A DNA stretch of 64,000 nt from Pseudomonas sp. GCEP-101 (GCF_025133575.1 NZ_CP104011.1:620001-684000); one strand, 5' to 3'. Positions 8,461-18,870 are shown, numbered from the stretch's first letter. Notes: generated by a model from the letters alone, not told the origin. A program made the numbers and translations.

Positions 8461-9187
8461 CGCGCTGCTCCAGCGGGAAACGCAGGCGCGGGTTGTAGAC
8501 GCCATTGTCGGCGGCCCGCCCGGCGGCCAGCAGCATGATCGGCACCGCGCGCGGGGGAATCTGCAGCACCTTGCGCAGCCGCACTTCGTCGAAGCCTTCC
8601 ATCGGGCAGGTGGCGTAGCCGTGGCTCTGCAGGGCGAGCATCAGGTTCTGCGCCGCCAGCGCGGTGGACTTCACCGCCCACAGGCGCATCTGGGCGTGGC
8701 TGTTGGGCTGGCGCATCAGGGCGCGGCGCAGGCCGACCACCGCGTAGAGAGCGCGCTTGAACAAGCCGCGCAGGCCAAATGCGCCCTGGTTGTACTGGAA
8801 CGGCGCGGTGCGCTGGTAGAAGTCGCGCACCTTGTCCGGGACCTGCGGCTCCGGCCACTGGTCGAGGATCGCCGCACAGGACTCGCGCCAGGTGTCCGGG
8901 CGCGCCAGCACGGCGATCAGCACCGGCGCCGTGCGCGCCGCGTTCTGTCCCAGGCACACCGGCACCAGCTGCCGTCGCAGCTCGGCATCGCGGATCACCT
9001 GGAAACTCCACGGCTGCAGGTTGCAGGCATTGGGTGCCAGCACCGCCTGCTCCAGGCAGTCGCGCAGGACCGCGTCGGGCACCGGCTCGGCGAGGAAGCG
9101 GCGCACCGCGCGGCGCTGCTCGATCAGGGCGCGCAAGGCGTCGGGCGTGGCGGGCAGGCAAGCGGATTCGGCAGCGAAACGGCTCAT
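8447..9187 (-). CDS. Nitroreductase family protein
   Basis: A 246-aa FMN-dependent nitroreductase-fold protein: IEQRRAVRRFLAEPVPDAVL (about 22-41), APNACNLQPWSFQVI (FMN contacts, about 50-65), and a late GYATCPMEGFDEVRLRKVLQ segment. It should reduce nitroaromatics, quinones or flavins with NAD(P)H. GGAG lies six bases before the ATG. The 3' end overlaps the tautomerase gene by 14 bases tail to tail. It is longer than the roughly 200-aa minimal fold because of an insertion around residues 105-150. Confidence 0.88.
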   Translation of the reverse strand: MSRFAAESACLPATPDALRALIEQRRAVRRFLAEPVPDAVLRDCLEQAVLAPNACNLQPWSFQVIRDAELRRQLVPVCLGQNAARTAPVLIAVLARPDTWRESCAAILDQWPEPQVPDKVRDFYQRTAPFQYNQGAFGLRGLFKRALYAVVGLRRALMRQPNSHAQMRLWAVKSTALAAQNLMLALQSHGYATCPMEGFDEVRLRKVLQIPPRAVPIMLLAAGRAADNGVYNPRLRFPLEQRVSWH

Positions 9188-9299
9188 GGCAGGCTCCGGA
9201 AGCAGGTCGCCCGATTAAGCCGCCCCGACGGGCGAGGAACAAGACGCAGGGTAGAAATGCCGGCGGGATTGGCGCAAGCGCCCTCTCCCGCCGGCGAGG

Positions 9300-9788
9300 T
9301 CAGGCGGCGCCCAGCGCCTTCTCGATGGCGTGCACCAGCGCCGGATCATCCGGCGTGGTGCGCGGGCTGAAGCGCGCCAGCACGCGGCCGTCCGGGCCGA
9401 GGAGGAACTTCTCGAAGTTCCAGGTGATGTCGCCGGGGAACTCGGCGCCCTCGCCCGCCAGCAGGCGGTACAACGGATGACGCTCGGAGCCGTTGACCTC
9501 GAGCTTGGCCGACATCGGGAAGCTGACCCCGTAGTTCAGCGCGCAGAACGACTGGATCTCGGCTTCGCTGCCCGGCTCCTGCCCGGCGAACTGGTTGCAC
9601 GGCAGGCCCAGTACCACGAACCCCTGATCCTTGTACTGCTGGTAGAGCTTCTCCAGACCGGCGTACTGCGGGGTCAGGCCGCATTTCGAGGCGACGTTGA
9701 CCACCAGCACGACCTTGCCCTTGAGCGGGGCCAGCGGCAGATCCTGGCCGTCGAGACCATGCAGCGTCAGATCGTGAAAAGCGCTCAT
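9300..9788 (-). CDS. Glutathione peroxidase family (thioredoxin-fold) peroxidase
   Basis: A 162-aa GPx-fold protein with the peroxidatic cysteine at residue 36 (NVASKCGLTPQYAGLEKLY), a second cysteine in LGLPCNQFAGQEPGSEAEI (residue 64, with Asn/Gln beside it) and the Trp of ITWNFEKFLL. Bacterial members with Cys rather than Sec generally reduce lipid or organic peroxides using thioredoxin. AAGGAG is seven bases before the ATG at 9788; the open frame upstream of that has no support. Monocistronic, with the slyD terminator between it and slyD. Confidence 0.92.
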   Translation of the reverse strand: MSAFHDLTLHGLDGQDLPLAPLKGKVVLVVNVASKCGLTPQYAGLEKLYQQYKDQGFVVLGLPCNQFAGQEPGSEAEIQSFCALNYGVSFPMSAKLEVNGSERHPLYRLLAGEGAEFPGDITWNFEKFLLGPDGRVLARFSPRTTPDDPALVHAIEKALGAA

Positions 9789-9921
9789 TGCTTGCTCCTT
9801 GAAGAAGTAGGCACACCGTGCCCGCGCAGGGAGCGGACAACGCGTCCGTCGTGCTGCGCAATCCCAGTCGATGCGGGAAAAATGCCCTGGCATTCATTGC
9901 AATAACAGCGACTTGCAAGAG

Positions 9922-9943
9922 AAAGGCGCCCGAAGGCGCCTTT
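9922..9943 (-). terminator. Terminator downstream of slyD
   Basis: AAAGGCGCC (9922-9930), a CGAA loop and GGCGCCTTT (9935-9943) form a perfect 9-base stem. It lies 64 bases past the slyD stop on the minus strand. Confidence 0.75.
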
Positions 9944-10006
9944 CCCGATTGAGCTTAGCAGCTCCCTGATGGCTTCACCCGGTCGATGGGCGACCGGTGA
10001 CAGCGA

Positions 10007-10492
10007 TCAGTGGTGATGACCACCTTCGCCATGGATGTGGCCATGGGCGACTTCTTCGGCGGAAGCGTCGCGGATGTCGACCACTTTCACCTTGAAGTTC
10101 AGGCGCTGGCCGGCCAGCGGGTGGTTGCCGTCGACGGTCACGTCGTCGCCGTCGATGTCACGGATGGTGACGATCTGCATGCCGCCGTCCGGAGCGGAGG
10201 CGTGGAACTGCATGCCGACTTCCAGCTCGTCCACGCCTTCGAACATCTCGCGGGTCAGGGTGGCGACCAGCTCGGCGCTGTATTCGCCATAGGCGTCGGC
10301 CGGCTCGACGGTCACGTCCAGCTGGTCGCCGACCTGCTTGCCTTCCAGGGCCTTTTCCAGGCCGCCGATGATGTTGTGGGCACCGTGCAGGTAGACCAGC
10401 GGAGCGCCGCCGGCGGAGCTGTCGATGACCTCACCTGCGTCGTTGGTCAGGGTATAGTCGATGGAAACCGCCTTGTTGGCCGCGATCTGCAT
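10007..10492 (-). CDS. slyD: FKBP-type peptidyl-prolyl isomerase SlyD
   Basis: A 161-aa SlyD: N-terminal FKBP strand IAANKAVSIDYTLTNDAGEV, the YLHGAHNIIGGLEKALEGK segment, an inserted IF chaperone flap around residues 70-125, then a short histidine-rich tail (HGHIHGEGGHHH) that can bind nickel. It acts in the cytoplasm as a folding helper and metallochaperone. The tail is shorter than the E. coli one. It is divergent from the DUF3565 gene, whose start overlaps its start codon region. Confidence 0.95.
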   Translation of the reverse strand: MQIAANKAVSIDYTLTNDAGEVIDSSAGGAPLVYLHGAHNIIGGLEKALEGKQVGDQLDVTVEPADAYGEYSAELVATLTREMFEGVDELEVGMQFHASAPDGGMQIVTIRDIDGDDVTVDGNHPLAGQRLNFKVKVVDIRDASAEEVAHGHIHGEGGHHH

Positions 10493-10793
10493 GGTTCGAA
10501 ACCTATCCGATATAGAAGTTGAGCGCCTAAGTTTACGCGGCGACGCCCCCGAATGCGACCCGAAGACGGACGGACGGGATAACGGGGGCCCGCCGCGCCT
10601 GCTTGACTTTCATCAGGACGAGGACGGCCACTGGGTGGCAGTCTTGTCCTGCGGCCACACCCAGCACCTGCGCCACCAGCCGCCCTGGCAGTCGCGGCCC
10701 TGGGTGCTGGACCCGCAGCAGCGCATGGCGCAGATCGGCCGCGAGTTCCCCTGCGGCTGGTGCGCCAAGGATTCCGACAGCAACAAGGAGTAG
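10491..10793 (+). CDS. DUF3565 family protein (start uncertain)
   Basis: The conserved part is the C-terminal 60 residues: [35 protein letters not shown] and EFPCGWC, typical of DUF3565, with a Cys/His pattern that could bind metal. Function unknown. The frame allows ATG at 10461 or 10491, and 10491 would give 100 aa with an N-terminal extension of about 40 residues not usual in the family; I found no convincing later start. It overlaps the slyD start region and its stop codon adjoins the ackA ribosome site, so it may be co-transcribed with ackA-pta. Confidence 0.7.
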   Translation: MVRNLSDIEVERLSLRGDAPECDPKTDGRDNGGPPRLLDFHQDEDGHWVAVLSCGHTQHLRHQPPWQSRPWVLDPQQRMAQIGREFPCGWCAKDSDSNKE

Positions 10794-10795
10794 GC

Positions 10796-11986
<1,191 letters not shown>

Positions 11987-12059
11987 AGATTCATCGAACC
12001 TGATCAAGGGCGCGACCCCACAAGGGCAGCGCCCCTCCCGCACGGCTTAAGGAGCCCGG

Positions 12060-14186
12060 ATGCACACCTTCTTCCTCGCGCCGACCGGTTTCGGTGTCGG
12101 CCTGACGTCCACCAGCCTGGGCCTGATCCGCGCCCTGCAACGCGCCGGCCTGAAGGTCGGCTTCTTCAAGCCCATCGCCCAGCCGCATGCCGGCGACGAT
12201 GGCCCGGAGCGCTCCAGCGAACTGGTCGCGCGCACCCACGGACTCAACGCGCCCACCCCGCTGTCACTGGCCAAGGTCGAGCGCATGCTCGGCGACGGCC
12301 TGCTCGACGAACTGCTCGAAGACATCGTCGGCATGTACAACCGCGCCGCCGTGGACAAGGACGTGATGATCGTCGAGGGCATGGTGCCGACCAAGCACGC
12401 CAGCTATGCCGCGCGCATCAACGCGCACCTGGCGCGCAGCGTGGACGCCGAGGTGATCCTCGTCTCCGCGCCGGACAACGAGACGGTGGGCGAGCTGTCC
12501 GACCGCATCGAGATCCTCGCCCAGCTGTTCGGCGGCCCGCGCGACCCGCACCTGGCCGGCCTGATCGTGAACAAGGTGCGCGGCGGCGAGCGCGAGGACA
12601 TGCCGCGCGACGCCGAGGAAGCCGCGCGGTTGTTCGGCGAGCGCCTGAAGGAACACTCGCCGCTGCTGCGCGACGGCGACGTGCGCCTGCTCGGCTGCAT
12701 TCCCTGGCAGGACGAGATGAACGCCCCGCGTACCCGCGACGTGGCCGACCTGCTGGACGCCAGCGTGCTCAACGCCGGCGACTACGAACAACGCCGCGTG
12801 CAGAAGATCATCCTCTGCGCGCCCTCGGCGCCCAACACCGTGCACCTGCTCAAGCCGGGCGTGCTGGTGGTGGTGCCGGGCGACCGCGACGACATCATCC
12901 TCGCCGCCTGCCTGGCCGCCATGAATGGCGTGCCGCTGGCCGGCCTGCTGCTGTGCTCGGGCCTGACGCCGGACGCGCGGATTCTCGAACTGTGCCGCAG
13001 CGCGCTGCAGAGCGGCCTGCCGGTGCTGACGGTGAAGACCGGCTCGTTCGACACCGCCGGCGACCTGTCGCGGATGAACAAGGAAATCCCGGTGGACGAC
13101 CGCGAACGCGCCGAGCGCGTGACCGAGTTCGTCGCCGAGCACATCGACTTCGAATGGCTCAAGGACCGCTGCGGCGCGCCCCACGAACTGCGCCTGTCGC
13201 CCCCGGTGTTCCGCTACCAGCTGACCCAGCGCGCCAACCGCGCCGGCAAGCGCATCGTCCTGCCCGAAGGCAGCGAGCCGCGCACCGTGCAGGCCGCCGC
13301 CATCTGCCACGCCCGCGGAATCGCCCGCTGCGTATTGCTGGCCAAGCCCGACGACGTGCAGGCGGTGGCGCAGATGCTGGGCATCGTGCTGCCCGAGGAC
13401 CTGGAAGTGGTCGACCCGGACCTGGTGCGCAGCCGCTACGTCGAACCCATGGTCGAGCTGCGCAAGGGCAAGAGCCTGAACGCGCCGATGGCCGAACAGC
13501 AACTGGAAGACAACGTGGTGCTGGGCACCATGATGCTCGCCCTGGACGAAGTGGACGGCCTGGTGTCCGGCGCCATCCACACCACCGCCAACACCATCCG
13601 CCCCGCCCTGCAGCTGATCAAGACGGCGCCGGGCTACAACCTGGTGTCCTCGGTGTTCTTCATGCTGCTGCCCGACCAGGTGGTGGTGTATGGCGACTGC
13701 GCGGTGAATCCCGATCCTTCGGCCAGTGACCTGGCGGAGATCGCGCTGCAGAGTGCGGCCTCGGCGCAGGCCTTCGGCATCACCCCGCGGGTGGCGATGA
13801 TCAGCTACTCCACCGGCGACTCGGGAACCGGCGCAGATGTCGAGAAAGTCCGCGAAGCTACGCGCATCGCGCGGGAAAAACGCCCCGATCTGTTGATCGA
13901 CGGCCCCTTGCAGTATGATGCCGCCGCCATCGCCAGCGTGGGCCGTCAGAAGGCGCCCGACAGCCCGGTGGCCGGACGTGCCAACGTGTTCGTGTTCCCC
14001 GACCTGAACACCGGGAACACCACCTACAAGGCGGTCCAGCGCAGCGCCGACTGCGTCAGCATCGGGCCGATGCTGCAGGGCCTGCGCAAACCGGTGAACG
14101 ACCTGTCCCGCGGGGCGCTGGTGGACGACATCGTCTACACCATCGCACTCACCGCGATCCAGGCGGACAGCGGCAAGGACGGCTGA
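12060..14186 (+). CDS. pta: Phosphate acetyltransferase
   Basis: A 708-aa long-form Pta: an N-terminal AAA/dethiobiotin-synthetase-like domain (TGFGVGLTSTSLGLIRALQR and VMIVEGMVPTKHA), a central DRTGG domain (about 215-330) and the C-terminal catalytic PTA_PTB domain (about 375-705; RIVLPEGSEPRTVQAAAICH, then SYSTGDSGTGADVEKVREA). It converts acetyl-CoA and phosphate to acetyl phosphate and CoA. AAGGAG lies six bases before the ATG. In operon with ackA. Confidence 0.97.
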   Translation: MHTFFLAPTGFGVGLTSTSLGLIRALQRAGLKVGFFKPIAQPHAGDDGPERSSELVARTHGLNAPTPLSLAKVERMLGDGLLDELLEDIVGMYNRAAVDKDVMIVEGMVPTKHASYAARINAHLARSVDAEVILVSAPDNETVGELSDRIEILAQLFGGPRDPHLAGLIVNKVRGGEREDMPRDAEEAARLFGERLKEHSPLLRDGDVRLLGCIPWQDEMNAPRTRDVADLLDASVLNAGDYEQRRVQKIILCAPSAPNTVHLLKPGVLVVVPGDRDDIILAACLAAMNGVPLAGLLLCSGLTPDARILELCRSALQSGLPVLTVKTGSFDTAGDLSRMNKEIPVDDRERAERVTEFVAEHIDFEWLKDRCGAPHELRLSPPVFRYQLTQRANRAGKRIVLPEGSEPRTVQAAAICHARGIARCVLLAKPDDVQAVAQMLGIVLPEDLEVVDPDLVRSRYVEPMVELRKGKSLNAPMAEQQLEDNVVLGTMMLALDEVDGLVSGAIHTTANTIRPALQLIKTAPGYNLVSSVFFMLLPDQVVVYGDCAVNPDPSASDLAEIALQSAASAQAFGITPRVAMISYSTGDSGTGADVEKVREATRIAREKRPDLLIDGPLQYDAAAIASVGRQKAPDSPVAGRANVFVFPDLNTGNTTYKAVQRSADCVSIGPMLQGLRKPVNDLSRGALVDDIVYTIALTAIQADSGKDG

Positions 14187-14267
14187 CAACCGCGGCACGA
14201 GGGATGTGCCCACGAACGCATCACGCGCCCGGCTGGCCGGGCGCCTACGTACAAGGACCATTCCTCG

Positions 14268-15176
14268 ATGTTGAGTTTCCTTCCGCACACCCTGCGCGGC
14301 ATCCTCGCGACCCTGCTTCTGGTGGTGAGCACGCTGTGCTGGTGCATTCCGCTGCTGTCCATGTCGATCGTCAAACTGCTGCTGCCCTTCGCCGCCGCGC
14401 AACAGGTGTGCAGCAAGATCATGAGCCTGATCGCCGAAGGCTGGATCGCCTGCAACAAGGGCTGGATGAACCTGGTCCGCCGTACCGGCTGGGACGTGCA
14501 GGGCCTGCAAGGCCTGGAGTACGACCATTCGTACCTGGTGACCAGCAACCACCAGAGCTGGGTGGACATTCTCGTCCTGCAGTACCAGCTCAACCGCCGC
14601 ATTCCGCTGCTGCGCTTCTTCCTCAAGCAGGAGCTGATCTGGGTTCCGGTGATCGGCCTGTGCTGGTGGGCGCTCGATTTCCCGTTCATGAAGCGCTACA
14701 CCAAGGCGTACCTGGCCAAGCACCCGGAAAAGAAAGGCAAGGACCTGGAAACCACCCGCAAGGCGTGCGCCAAGTTCAGCCGCATTCCGGTGGCAATCTT
14801 CAACTTCCTCGAAGGCACCCGCTTCACCCAGGCCAAGCATGACGAGCAGAACTCGCCGTTCCGCCACCTGCTCAAGCCCAAGGCCGGCGGCATCGCCTTC
14901 GTCCTCGACGCCATGGGCGAACAACTGCGCACCCTGGTGAACGTGACCATCCACTACCCCGATGGCCGCCCGACCTTCTGGTGCCTGCTGTCCGGCCGCC
15001 TGCGCTCGGTGGTGGTGCGTTTCGAGGAAATGGAAATCCCCCGCCAGTTCGTCGGCAAGAGCTACGACCAGGACGAGGGCTACCGCGCCGAGTTCCAGCT
15101 GTGGGTGAACCAGCTGTGGGAGCGCAAGGACCAGTTGCTGGCGCAGTTGCACCACGAATTCCCCGCCAGGGGCTGA
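14268..15176 (+). CDS. PlsC-like acyltransferase (YihG type)
   Basis: A 302-aa inner-membrane acyltransferase: an N-terminal helix (about 10-30), the HX4D catalytic motif in TSNHQSWVDILVLQ (about 92), and the substrate-binding FNFLEGTRFTQAKHD (about 182). Family members acylate lysophosphatidic acid or a related lysolipid. The best-known relative is E. coli YihG, a second 1-acylglycerol-3-phosphate acyltransferase affecting unsaturated chains. The AAGGA site is ten bases before the ATG. It follows pta by 81 bases and may share its transcript. Confidence 0.88.
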   Translation: MLSFLPHTLRGILATLLLVVSTLCWCIPLLSMSIVKLLLPFAAAQQVCSKIMSLIAEGWIACNKGWMNLVRRTGWDVQGLQGLEYDHSYLVTSNHQSWVDILVLQYQLNRRIPLLRFFLKQELIWVPVIGLCWWALDFPFMKRYTKAYLAKHPEKKGKDLETTRKACAKFSRIPVAIFNFLEGTRFTQAKHDEQNSPFRHLLKPKAGGIAFVLDAMGEQLRTLVNVTIHYPDGRPTFWCLLSGRLRSVVVRFEEMEIPRQFVGKSYDQDEGYRAEFQLWVNQLWERKDQLLAQLHHEFPARG

Positions 15177-15184
15177 CCGTTTTT

Positions 15185-15256
15185 TGTAGGAGCGAGCTTG
15201 CTCGCGAACCGGAACCGCTCGGTTCGATGCAGTTCGCGAGCAAGCTCGCTCCTACA
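15185..15256. repeat. REP pair (GAGCTTGCTCGCGA type)
   Basis: Two facing copies of TGTAGGAGCGAGCTTGCTCG and its complement with a short spacer, right after the acyltransferase stop. Confidence 0.88.
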
Positions 15257-15280
15257 GGTTCGGCCCCGCAGCCCAGCAAC

Positions 15281-15310
15281 AAAAAAAACCCGCCAATCGG
15301 CGGGCTTTTT
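15281..15310. terminator. Bidirectional terminator between acyltransferase and OmpA-like lipoprotein
   Basis: A CCCGCC / AATC / GGCGGG stem (15289-15304) is flanked by eight A on the left and TTTTT on the right, so it can end transcripts from both converging genes. Confidence 0.85.
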
Positions 15311-15322
15311 CATGGGCGGCGC

Positions 15323-16036
15323 TTACTGCTGGTACTGCTGGGTCTGCGCGTTCGGCAGGGCCTTCAGGTTCACTTCCACGCGGCGGTTCTGCGCGCGGCC
15401 GTTGGCGTCGGCGTTGGAGGCGATCGGCTGGTCCGGGCCCATGCCGCGGGTGCTGACGCGGGACGGATCGACACCCTGGGAGGTCAGGTAGCCGGCCACC
15501 GACTGCGCACGACGCTGGGACAGGTCCATGTTGTGCTGGCGGCTGCCGGTGCTGTCGGTGTAGCCGACGATCTCGATGCTGTTCTGGTTGAACTCCTTGA
15601 AGGAGTTGGCCAGGTTGTTCAGCGGGGTGTAGAAGGACGGCGCGATGTTCGCCGAATCGGTGGCGAAGGTGATGTTGCCCGGCATGATCAGCTTGATGTC
15701 ATCGCCCTGGCGTTCGACCTGCACACCGGTGCCCTGCATCTGCTGGCGCAGCTTGGCTTCCTGCTTGTCGGCGTAGTAGCCGTAGCCGGCGGCGGCGGCA
15801 CCGATAGCGGCGGCGCCGATCATCGCGCCCTTGCCACGGTTGTCGTGGTTGATCGCGGCACCGGCGACGGCGCCGGCCAGCGCACCCAGTGCACCGTACT
15901 TGGCGGTCTTGCTCATGCCGCCTTCGGCCGGCGGGGCCTGGGTGTTGGGGTCATAGGGGTTCTGGGAAGCGCAACCGGCCATGAGGGCAAGGGCGGTCGC
16001 AGCCGCAACCATGGACAGACTACGTGCGGTGAACAT
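15323..16036 (-). CDS. OmpA family lipoprotein with glycine-zipper segment
   Basis: A 237-aa protein with a lipoprotein signal: hydrophobic stretch then LALMAGC, so Cys22 would be acylated, with Ala at +2 favouring the outer membrane. Residues about 47-85 are a Gly/Ala-rich zipper (GALGALAGAVAGAAINHDNR, then GKGAMIGAAAIGAAAAGYGY) that may insert in the membrane. The C-terminal OmpA domain (about 115-225) has FATDSANI and VGYTDSTGSRQHNMDLSQRR and NRRVEV, the peptidoglycan-binding signature. It should tether the outer membrane to the wall. GAGGAG nine bases upstream chooses the ATG at 16036 over an upstream ATG at 16066. Confidence 0.92.
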   Translation of the reverse strand: MFTARSLSMVAAATALALMAGCASQNPYDPNTQAPPAEGGMSKTAKYGALGALAGAVAGAAINHDNRGKGAMIGAAAIGAAAAGYGYYADKQEAKLRQQMQGTGVQVERQGDDIKLIMPGNITFATDSANIAPSFYTPLNNLANSFKEFNQNSIEIVGYTDSTGSRQHNMDLSQRRAQSVAGYLTSQGVDPSRVSTRGMGPDQPIASNADANGRAQNRRVEVNLKALPNAQTQQYQQ

Positions 16037-16121
16037 GTCGGATGACTCCTCGAAATAGCGCAACACCCATTAGTGGGCGGCTGATTAGAGCTTAGGTCGT
16101 GCAAATAATTCCGTAGCAACC

Positions 16122-16763
16122 TTAAGCACGGATGAAGGGATTCTCGCGCATCTCATCGCCCAGGTTGGTATCCGGGCCGTGACCCGTGACCACGGTCGCC
16201 TCTTCGTCCAGCGAATAGAGGCGATGGCGAATCGAGCGCTCGATCGTGGCGTAATCGCCACCCCACAGGTCCGTGCGGCCGATGCTGCGGCGGAACAGGG
16301 TGTCACCGGCGATCAGCAGTTTCTCCTGGGGGAACCAGAAGCTCATCGAGCCGGGCGTATGCCCCGGCGTGTGCAGCGCCACGCCGCAGCCGCAGGCCAG
16401 TTCCTCGTCATCGGCCAGCCACTGGTCCGGCGACGGCACCGGCGTGTAGGGCACGCCGAACATGCGGCACTGCATTTCCAGGTTGTCCCAGAGGAACTGG
16501 TCGTCCTTGTGCAGGTGCAGGGTGGCACCGGTCTTCTCCTTCATCTGCCCGGAGGCGAGGAAGTGATCCAGGTGCGCATGGGTGTGGATGATGCTGACCA
16601 CCTTGAGCCCCAGCGCGTCGAGGCGCTGCAGGATCAGTTCGGGGTCGCCGCCCGGGTCGACGACGATGGCCTTCTTCGTCAGCGGATCGCCGATGATCGT
16701 GCAGTTGCACTGCAACGGGCCGACGGGGAAGGTTTCGCGGATCAGGGCAGGCTGTTCGCTCAT
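16122..16763 (-). CDS. Metallo-beta-lactamase fold hydrolase (type II glyoxalase-like)
   Basis: A 213-aa MBL-fold protein with the metal motif THAHLDH (about 68-74), GVALHTPGHTPGSMSFWF (about 135-150), IAGDTLFRRSIGRTDLWGGD and the terminal histidine of VVTGHGPDT. Members like YcbL hydrolyse S-lactoylglutathione or related thioesters using one or two metals. The start is not certain: ATG at 16763 gives MSEQPALIRETFPVGPLQCN, a family-like N-terminus, although its ribosome site is poor. The upstream ATG at 16799 would add 12 residues without an obvious site either. Confidence 0.85.
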   Translation of the reverse strand: MSEQPALIRETFPVGPLQCNCTIIGDPLTKKAIVVDPGGDPELILQRLDALGLKVVSIIHTHAHLDHFLASGQMKEKTGATLHLHKDDQFLWDNLEMQCRMFGVPYTPVPSPDQWLADDEELACGCGVALHTPGHTPGSMSFWFPQEKLLIAGDTLFRRSIGRTDLWGGDYATIERSIRHRLYSLDEEATVVTGHGPDTNLGDEMRENPFIRA

Positions 16764-16843
16764 CGAGGACTCGCTCGGTTGGGAATACGCGGCCGGCATT
16801 TTCGCCGATTCCCCCTGCCCTGGCGAGTCGATGGGCCGTCGGC

Positions 16844-17863
16844 TCAATCGCCCTGGCGATAGTCCATGGGCAGCTTGCCGGTCCACTTGCGGAACGCCCG
16901 GCGGAAGTTCGACGGGTCGTTGAAGCCCAGCAGCAGGGCGATTTCGTAGAGCGGCAGGTGCGTCGTGGTGAGGTACTGCAGGGCCAGGCGCTTGCGCACG
17001 TCGTCGAGCACCTCCTGGTAGGTGGTGCCCAGGTTCGAAAGATGTCGACGCAGGCTGCGGCCGCTGGTGTGCAGGTCGGCGGCGACGCTCTCCAGGTCCG
17101 GGAACTCGCCGGGGCGCGCCAGCAGCAGGCGGCGGATGCGGGTCAGCAGGCCTTCCTGGACGTCCAGCGTGGCCAGCAGCGCCTCGCACTGCTGCTCGCA
17201 CATCTGCACCGTGGCCGGGTTGGCCAGCGCCATGGGCCGCGCCAGATACTCGCTGGGCAGGCCAATGAAGTGGAACGGCTGGTCGAACGACACCTCGGCG
17301 CCGAACACCTCGACGTAACGCTCGACATAGGCGGGCCGGGCATGGGCGAAGCCGACGCTGACGCCCTGCAGCGGCTCGCCCACCAGGAAGCGGGCGATGG
17401 TGTGCAGGCTGGTCATCAGGCCCTCGGCGGCGAAGCGGCCCATGGGCCCGAGGGGGATCGACTCGCTGGCGCGCAGGTAGGACACGCCGCCGTCCTCCAC
17501 CATCTCCAGGTCGTAGGCCAGGCCAAGCACGCGGTAGTACTTCAGGGCAAAGGCGATGGCGCGTTCGAGGTTGGCGCTCGACAGCACTGCGTAGCCGAGG
17601 ATGCCGTGGGTGGAGACGTTCAGCCGCTGCCCCAGCAACAGGCCGAAGGCCGGCTCGTTGCAGTGCGCCAGGGCGGCGCCGGCGAGCAGGTTGAAGTCGA
17701 TGAAGGACAGGCGCCCGTTGGGGCTCTGCAGCACCTCGGGGCGCACGCGGGCCAGCTCGAACAGGCGCGCGCGCGGCACGCCCAGTTCCTCGGCGAGGTC
17801 CAGAAGCGCCTGCGCGTAGGCGACGGGCACCAGTTCGGCGGTGAAATTGAGCGGTTGTTTCAT
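16844..17863 (-). CDS. oruR: AraC family regulator, OruR-like
   Basis: A 339-aa regulator with a N-terminal Arabinose_bd-type domain (about 20-205) and a C-terminal AraC DNA-binding domain (about 235-335; VAADLHTSGRSLRRHLSNLG, then YEIALLLGFNDPSNFRRAFR). This family includes OruR, which activates ornithine use in P. aeruginosa, and length and context fit that gene. No ornithine genes are in the window, so the target is inferred from family only. An upstream ATG at 17917 is possible, but MKQPLNFTAELVP at 17863 matches OruR-type starts. It is divergent from the metal-dependent hydrolase at 17986. Confidence 0.8.
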   Translation of the reverse strand: MKQPLNFTAELVPVAYAQALLDLAEELGVPRARLFELARVRPEVLQSPNGRLSFIDFNLLAGAALAHCNEPAFGLLLGQRLNVSTHGILGYAVLSSANLERAIAFALKYYRVLGLAYDLEMVEDGGVSYLRASESIPLGPMGRFAAEGLMTSLHTIARFLVGEPLQGVSVGFAHARPAYVERYVEVFGAEVSFDQPFHFIGLPSEYLARPMALANPATVQMCEQQCEALLATLDVQEGLLTRIRRLLLARPGEFPDLESVAADLHTSGRSLRRHLSNLGTTYQEVLDDVRKRLALQYLTTTHLPLYEIALLLGFNDPSNFRRAFRKWTGKLPMDYRQGD

Positions 17864-17985
17864 CGTTCTTCTTATGGTTGACCGCTGGCCGGATATGACC
17901 GGAAAGTTGGCAGACAATAACCTTGTGACGCTTTCCCTACAAGCCCAGAGTACTGACCATGGACAACCACAACACTGGAGCCGCC

Positions 17986-18825
17986 ATGGCCAGCACTACC
18001 CCCGCAGGACTGGAGATCAAGCCCCGGCACATGGACTTCGATCTGCCCGATCCGCTGCCGCGTCACTGGCATAGTGGAGACGCCTTCAAGTCCCATCTGT
18101 TCGACGCCATGTCGGTGCTGTTCCCCGACGGCGAGCGTTTCTTCATCGACTCGGTGCGGCAGTTCCGCGACCAGATCAGCGACCCGGTGCTCAAGGAGCA
18201 GATCCGCGGCTTCATCGGCCAGGAAGGCCACCACAGCCGCGAGCACCTGACCTACAGCCAGCGCCTGCGCGACCTGGGCTACGACGTCACCGCCATCGAG
18301 AAGCGTGCCCAGGCGCGCATCCGTTTCACCCAGAAGAAGTTCCCGGCCAAGCGCCAACTGGCGGCGACCGCCGCGCTGGAGCACATCACCGCGATCATGG
18401 CCAACGGGCTGCTGACCGACCCGCGCACCATGGAAGGCGCCGACCCGGTGATGCAACGCCTGTGGCGCTGGCACGCGCTGGAAGAGACCGAGCACAAGGC
18501 GGTGGCGTTCGACGTCTACAACCAGGTCTGCGGCAGCCGCACGCTGCTGCGTCGGGCGATGCGCATGGCGACCTTCTTCTTCGTGCTGGATACCTTCCGC
18601 GGCCTGGTGCACATGCTCAAGGTGGACGGCCTGCTGTGGAACTGGCGCGTCTGGCGCGACGGCATCAAATGGACCTGGGGCAAGCACGGCATATTCCGCC
18701 CGCTGCTGCGGGAGTACCTGGACTTCTTCCGCTCCGACTTCCATCCGTGGCAGCACAACAACCTCGACGTGCTCTACGAAGTGCGCAAGGAATACGACCC
18801 GCAGCCGCTGGCCCACGCGGGCTGA
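17986..18825 (+). CDS. Predicted metal-dependent hydrolase (PF10118 type)
   Basis: A 279-aa helical protein rich in paired acidic and histidine residues: IGQEGHHSREHL (about 82), AALEHITAI (about 130) and WHALEETEHKAVAFDVY (about 165), a pattern like a ferritin-type di-metal site. COG3687/PF10118 proteins are annotated as predicted metal-dependent hydrolases without an experimentally firm reaction. GGAG is five bases before the ATG at 17986; an in-frame ATG at 17959 has no site. It is divergent from the OruR-like gene, with a terminator just after. Confidence 0.85.
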   Translation: MASTTPAGLEIKPRHMDFDLPDPLPRHWHSGDAFKSHLFDAMSVLFPDGERFFIDSVRQFRDQISDPVLKEQIRGFIGQEGHHSREHLTYSQRLRDLGYDVTAIEKRAQARIRFTQKKFPAKRQLAATAALEHITAIMANGLLTDPRTMEGADPVMQRLWRWHALEETEHKAVAFDVYNQVCGSRTLLRRAMRMATFFFVLDTFRGLVHMLKVDGLLWNWRVWRDGIKWTWGKHGIFRPLLREYLDFFRSDFHPWQHNNLDVLYEVRKEYDPQPLAHAG

Positions 18826-18844
18826 TCCCTCAGCGCTTTGCGAA

Positions 18845-18870
18845 CACCGCCCCGCTCTGTCGGGGCGGTG
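18845..18870 (+). terminator. Terminator of the metal-dependent hydrolase gene
   Basis: A perfect 10-base stem CACCGCCCCG (18845-18854) / CGGGGCGGTG (18861-18870) with a 6-base loop, followed by TCGTTT. The T run is weak. Confidence 0.7.

Noticed and set aside
12264-15155. A 963-codon open frame antisense to pta and the acyltransferase
   Set aside because: It lies wholly opposite two clear genes, has a His/Gln/Ala-rich composition typical of the reversed frame in GC-rich Pseudomonas, and no family resemblance or ribosome site.
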